Of a stretch of DNA of 64,000 bases, positions 55,801 to 61,800 are shown one piece after another. The position numbers and the translations under genes were made by a program. This stretch comes from Cydia pomonella (lineage: Eukaryota; Arthropoda; Insecta; Lepidoptera; Tortricidae): NCBI RefSeq assembly GCF_033807575.1, contig NC_084730.1, positions 5,935,986-5,999,985 of the forward strand, given 5' to 3'. The notes under the pieces are model-generated. The model was not told where the DNA came from. It was given only the letters and a program-made list of their open reading frames with translations, and did no database searches. Within the stretch, counting starts at the first letter, position 1. Every line of letters starts with the position of its first letter.

Positions 55801-58800
55801 CCGGAAGTGCGGCTTACTATTGGTGAGTAATAACATTCTAGTACTTAAATAAAATAACATTCAGAATCGTCATGGTTGTAGAGGCTCCTGTCCTTGTAGT
55901 ATTTAGTCACAAAAGTAACTCAAAATTCAAAAATTTATTCTGCAAGTAGGCCTCAAGGGCTCTTTTACAAGTCAATACAACATTTATAGTAACATCATAT
56001 AGTGACATGAAAAATACATAACAACATTTTATAAATACAACAGCCAATACCTGGGTAAACATTACATTATAATAATCTTAAAATAAATAATTACTACAAT
56101 ACAATAGAGATGTATAGTCTCTATGGTTATAATTTTTAATTAAAAATAAAACCTTCAAAAAATATCCAATAAAGAAAATAGTAACTATATACACAGTAAG
56201 ATAAAACACTAAAAAGTTAGAAATAATAAAGTTTTTTCTGTATTATAAATCCAAAGTTCGTTAAAGAACCCCTTTACAAAATATATTATTTACTTACAAA
56301 TCAATAATAATAAACAATATTTGGAGTCGGTGCCAGCAACGATATAAAAATAACTAGTGATACAACTTAAATGTCGTTTTCAATTCAATAACTTAGAAAT
56401 TAGTAGATAATGTAGATATGTTTACAAAATCTTAATCCCATTATATCGTTGCTGGCACCGACTCCAAATATTGTTTATTATTATTGATTTGTAAGTAAAT
56501 AATATATTTTGTAAAGGGGTTCTTTAACGAACTTTGGATTTATAATACAGAAAAAACTTTATTATTTCTAACTTTTTAGTGTTTTATCTTACTGTGTATA
56601 TAGTTACTATTTTCTTTATTGGATATTTTTTGAAGGAGGTTTTATTTTTAATTAAAAATTATTTATTTTTTGCTTTTTAGTGATGTAAATATATATATAT
56701 AGCCATCATGATGTGGTGTGCACCATTTGCAATAAAATGATATATCCTCAGCAGCGTACGAGACTAGTAACTACAAATCTAGACAATTTACTTCCTGCTG
56801 TTTTAATCGCTTTAGGTAATATCGTGACCTGTACTCGTTGTTCAAATCATATTAAAAAACGAAAAATTCCTGCTCAGGCAAACTGGAACAAAATGACCGT
56901 TTCAGATATTCCTGACTTATATTGTTTAACTTAGTTTTAATTTTAGACACTTGGAGACCTTATACATCTCTAAATTTTTACTTTTATTTTGTGTTTAATT
57001 TGATTGTGTATACCTATATTTTTAATAATTCTGACACTTAGAGACCTTTACATCTCATAGTACATTTAAGTTAATTTAAGCTAGTAATTTTGTGTAGCTA
57101 TTGCGTGTTTTATCTGACATATAAGCACAAAATGTTGTGTCTCACAGCTACATGTTATTACTATTTCTTCCTATTTCTTTTTGATAGCGAGTCGGGTGTG
57201 TTGGGAACGCAAGATACCTAACACTCCTCCTCGCTTCGCTCGTCGTCGTACCTAACGGTGACTCTGGGACTGTATTTATTTTTTGATAGCGAGTCGGGTG
57301 TGTTGGGAACGCAAGATACCTAACACTCCTCCTCGCTTCGCTCGTTGTCGTACCTAACGGTGACTCTGGGACTGTATTTATTTTTTGATAGCGAGTCGGG
57401 TGTGTTGAGGGCGCAAGATACCTAACACTCCTCCTCGCTTCGCTCGTCGTCGCACCTAACGGTGACTCTGGGGCTGCATTTCTTTTTTGATAGCGAGTCG
57501 GGTGTGTTGGGGACGCAATATACCTAACACTCCTCCTCGCTACGCTCGTCGTCGTACCTAACGGTGACTCTGGGACTGTATGTCCTTTTTGATAGCGAGT
57601 CGGTTGTGTTGGGGACGCAAGATACCTAACAATCCTATTATGCCTACTTAGCAGAAAATAATTATGCAATGTAATAGTACGCTATAGGATTATTATGGTA
57701 TCTAAAATGTTTATTTATTTATTTTGACACTTGTAGAGACTTTACACCTCCAAATTTTATTAGTATTAGTACTCTGACATTGGGGACCTTTTACATCTCC
57801 AGATTTAATGTGTTTTTAACCATAGAGACTATACATCTCTATTGTATTGTATTAATTATTTATTTTAAGATTATTATAATGTAATGTTTACCCAGGTATT
57901 GGCTGTTGTATTTATAAATGTTGTTATGTATTTTTCATGTCACTATATGATGTTATTATAAATGTTGTTTTGACTTGTAAAAGAGCCCTTGAGGCCTACT
58001 TGCAGAATAAATTTTTGAATTTTGATGCTAAACCAAAGTCGACCAAAGTAATGTTCTACGAAACAATGTTCTGCAAAATGTGTCGTATGCGTGGTATTAA
58101 TAATTCCAACTATACCTTTATGCAAAATTACCATTCGACCGAAAGTGTCTGCGAAACATGTTATGCCAAGTGTGTTTCTGACCAATATTGTTCTGCCACA
58201 TGAGGGTAACCCTTATTGTTGATGCGCTTGTTTTTGTTTGTATGTAAATTCCATGTTGACGTGTAAAAGTGCCCTTGTGGCCTAATTGCTGAATAAATGT
58301 TGAAGTTGAAGAAGTTGAATGTTACCTATTATTTTATGCTGGGCTGTAACAGTACATAAACTACAGGGTATAACCCTCGATAAAGCTGTTATAGATTTAG
58401 GAAAAAAGAATTTTGCTAAGGGACAAGTATATGTAGCAGAGTAAAAACTGGAAGGAATAGCTCCATCTGATTTAGAACGCACTAAACTGTTAACTAAACC
58501 CCACGATGAATGGGCATTAGCAGAAATGCAACGGTTGAGATATCTCATTACTGACTAAAGGTAGACAGGTACCTATTCATTAGGCCAAGAAAGCGGTTTG
58601 CTAGTATTGACAAGGTTTCCCGTGTATTCATCATCATTAAAGTAAACGTATTGTTGCAACAACGGAAGCTATCTACCCCCTATCTCTTTACCGTTAAGGA
58701 ATTGTATCTTCCATCATCAGCTCTGCAACGAGATGATGACTACCAGGCGCAAATACCTAAATAGCTTTACGAAGTATATGAAAAACGTTAAAATTGCCTA

Positions 58801-61800
58801 TAAAATTTTAAGAATACCACTAGTTTCTCAAGGATACCATCATCAGATCCTGACCTGATGACTATGGGACCACCTGGGAAGTATACCCTATCAAACAAAA
58901 AAAGAATTTTGCAAATCGGTCCAGGCGTCTTTGAGTAATCGGTGAACATACATAAAAAAAAATAAAAAAAAAATATTCCGACGAATTGAGAACCTCCTCC
59001 TTTTTTGAAGTCGGTTAAAAAACACATTAAATCTGGAGATGTAAAAGGTCCCCAATGTCAGAGTACTAATACAAATAAAATTTGGAGGTGTAAAGTCTCT
59101 CCAAGTGTCAAAATAAAATTTATACTAAATAAATAAACCGCGTCTGGACTGTTAAACTAGCAGTCTCATAAACTAATGCTACATTCTGTACATAACTAGT
59201 ATGTACCAAGTCAAGTATATTATACAATATGACAGAGACGTATAGTCACCACGGTTAATACATTAAGTTTGGAGATGTATAAGGTCCCCACGGTCTGAGA
59301 AAAATAATAATACACAATAATAAGATTTGGAGGTGTAAAGGTTCTCCAAATGTCAAAGAATAAAAAATAAATAAAAAAATGTATGAAATACATATTTCAC
59401 GTCAAGAGACTGTTAAGCTAACAATCTTAAAACTAGTTCTACAGAATACATAACTACTATGTATTTAATATGTCAATGTCATCATCAAAATAACTAAAAC
59501 ATAACAAACATTAATACATAAGGTTGAACAGCTAGAAACAACAGCGCCATATGCCTCTCCGGGACACTGCACGCAAAACTATTACAGCTTTTGAGACTGG
59601 ATACTTGGCCATGATTCCGTGTCTCCCAAGTAGTCATCTATTTTATAGTATCCCTTTTTGAGACGTGCATTTTTGACGTATTGCTTGAATGAAGTATAGG
59701 GCAGGTTCCATGCCTCTAAGGGTACTTTGTTATAAAATGTTACACAGTTTCCCATGAACGATTTTTTAACTTTCTGTAGACGAAACTTGGAGACTACTAA
59801 CTTATGTTTATTTCGCGTATTATAACTATGGATATCAGACAGTTTCTTAAAGGACTTTATACTCTTATGCGTATACATTATCACATCTAGTATGTATTGT
59901 GAAGCTACTGTGAGAATATCTATTTCCTTGAATCGTTCTCTCAGTGAGTCACGAGAAGCCATGTTATAAATGGATCTGATTGCCCTCTTCTGAAGAACGA
60001 AGATGGTTTCTATGTCACTCTATTTTTTGCGAAGTTTGTATCCCTCCAAAATTTCAAAGGCTGTAACTTTTATTATGTATTATGTTCCATAAATCAATAT
60101 TGCATTTGTCTTGGCAAATTATGACGTGTGGGTGGCGTGTACAATAACATAAAAAAAGGAAAAAAAAAATTTTTTTTTTTGCTTAAATTTTCTTATACTC
60201 GCATACCATATTTTCCTGCTCTGGCCTCAGAAATGCGTGGTTAAAATCTTTCGGGTTTCTTGTGTTACACCGTGTATATCGTCAGTTGACAAGCAAAATT
60301 CATTAATTACTAAAAAATAATAAAACAAGTCAACTGCGCTGGTGGCCCAGCGGTAAGAGCGTGCGACTTGCAATCCGCAGGTCGCGGGTGCAAACCCCGG
60401 TTCGTACCAATGAGTTTTTCGGAACTTATGTACGAAATATCATTTGATATTTACCAGTCGCTTTTCGGTGAAGGAAAACGTGAGGAAACCGGAGTAATCC
60501 CAACAAGGCCTAGTTTACCCTCCGGGTTGGAAAGTCAGATGGCAGTCGCTTTCGTAAAAACTAGTGCCTACGCCAAATCTTGGGATTAGTTGTCAAGCGG
60601 ACCCAGGCTCCCATGAGCCGTGGCAAAATGCCGGGAGAACGCAAGGAAGAAGAAGAATAAAACAAAAATCAACCTTATTTTAGTAGTAATATGGTTCATT
60701 GTGACTATGAACTTGTGGTGGTAATTAGTGACTTTTGCTTGTCTCCTGACGATATGGGCATTTACCTATTTTTTTAAAGCGTATTCAATAAAAATACATG
60801 CTAATTAAACGAGGTATAGAGGATAAATACAGTTTTTTTACTCTATTTATTCTGCAGGCACCAGGGTAGTCGCGCTGTTCAAAGACCACCGAGCCAGCGT
60901 CGAGAAGAAAGAAGAAGGTGAAAAGAAGGAGGCCTATTACTCAGGCATCGTGGCTGAGATACCTAACCCCGTCAACAATTTCAGGTATAGAATTTGTAAC
61001 TTTTTACGACATAAAATAATACGTAAAAAGAAAATAGTTAAACGGAAAAAAATATGCGTATATCTGAGCAATCAAGAATTTCAAAAGCTCACAAAGGCAT
61101 ATGACTTTCCAGTAGTGCGAAACACGCTAGGTTGAGAATCACTCAAAATTTGCGGTGTCTTATTTATAAACTGTCAACTCTATAAAGCCTTCGATAATCG
61201 TAATTCCTTATTAAGGCTTGTATCCGGATATCCGTATAACCGGTTTGACCGGATATCCGTTCACTATTACTATCCGGATAATTACTAAGTTACTATCCGG
61301 ATAAAACGAATAATTCGAATACCATTTATGACACAAAATATCGTTAAATTTTTTAAGAAAACAATTTGAAAAACGTTGAAAGTCAGATTGAAAAACGACG
61401 TTTTCGGTTGAGTTTTTTTATTTGAATACATTTTAACGTTATAAAAACTGTTTAATTAAATTTTACTCCTATATTGTCGACTACTCCCTAATTTTCTTTA
61501 ATATTCGAGGATAATCTTATGCATATCGCCTTATTATAGCTCCATAAAAGTAACTTTCATTATTGGTAGCGTACGAAAACTTTTTTAATAAAATGCTAAC
61601 AAAACTAAAACTGTTGGCAAAAGCAGAACTCTTGTCTTCTTCAGCGGAGGAGAACTTCGATAAATATTGAACTGCTGAACTAAATGAAGTAGTTTAGCAG
61701 ATATGATAACAAGGTTTTAGCATTTTGTATTTAAAATAGGGAGCTAGAGAAGCTGGTTGAGGCACCCAATACAATTGGCGAGATTAAAGCAACACAACCT

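Noticed and set aside
56713..56934. Viral (baculovirus or bracovirus-like) gene fragment
   Set aside because: The C-x2-C spacing and K-I-P-A-x-A-N-x-N-K-M order fit the Helitron N-terminal domain better, and a Helitron helicase end lies nearby.
57183..57650. CRISPR-like array
   Set aside because: Units are contiguous 102-bp repeats with no unique spacers, in a eukaryotic intron.
57937..58203. Cysteine-pair ORF that could be a zinc-binding protein
   Set aside because: Its start is a LINE tail and the rest consists of Helitron-like quasi-repeats. The cysteines arise from repeated 'tgt' and 'tgc' in the DNA motif.
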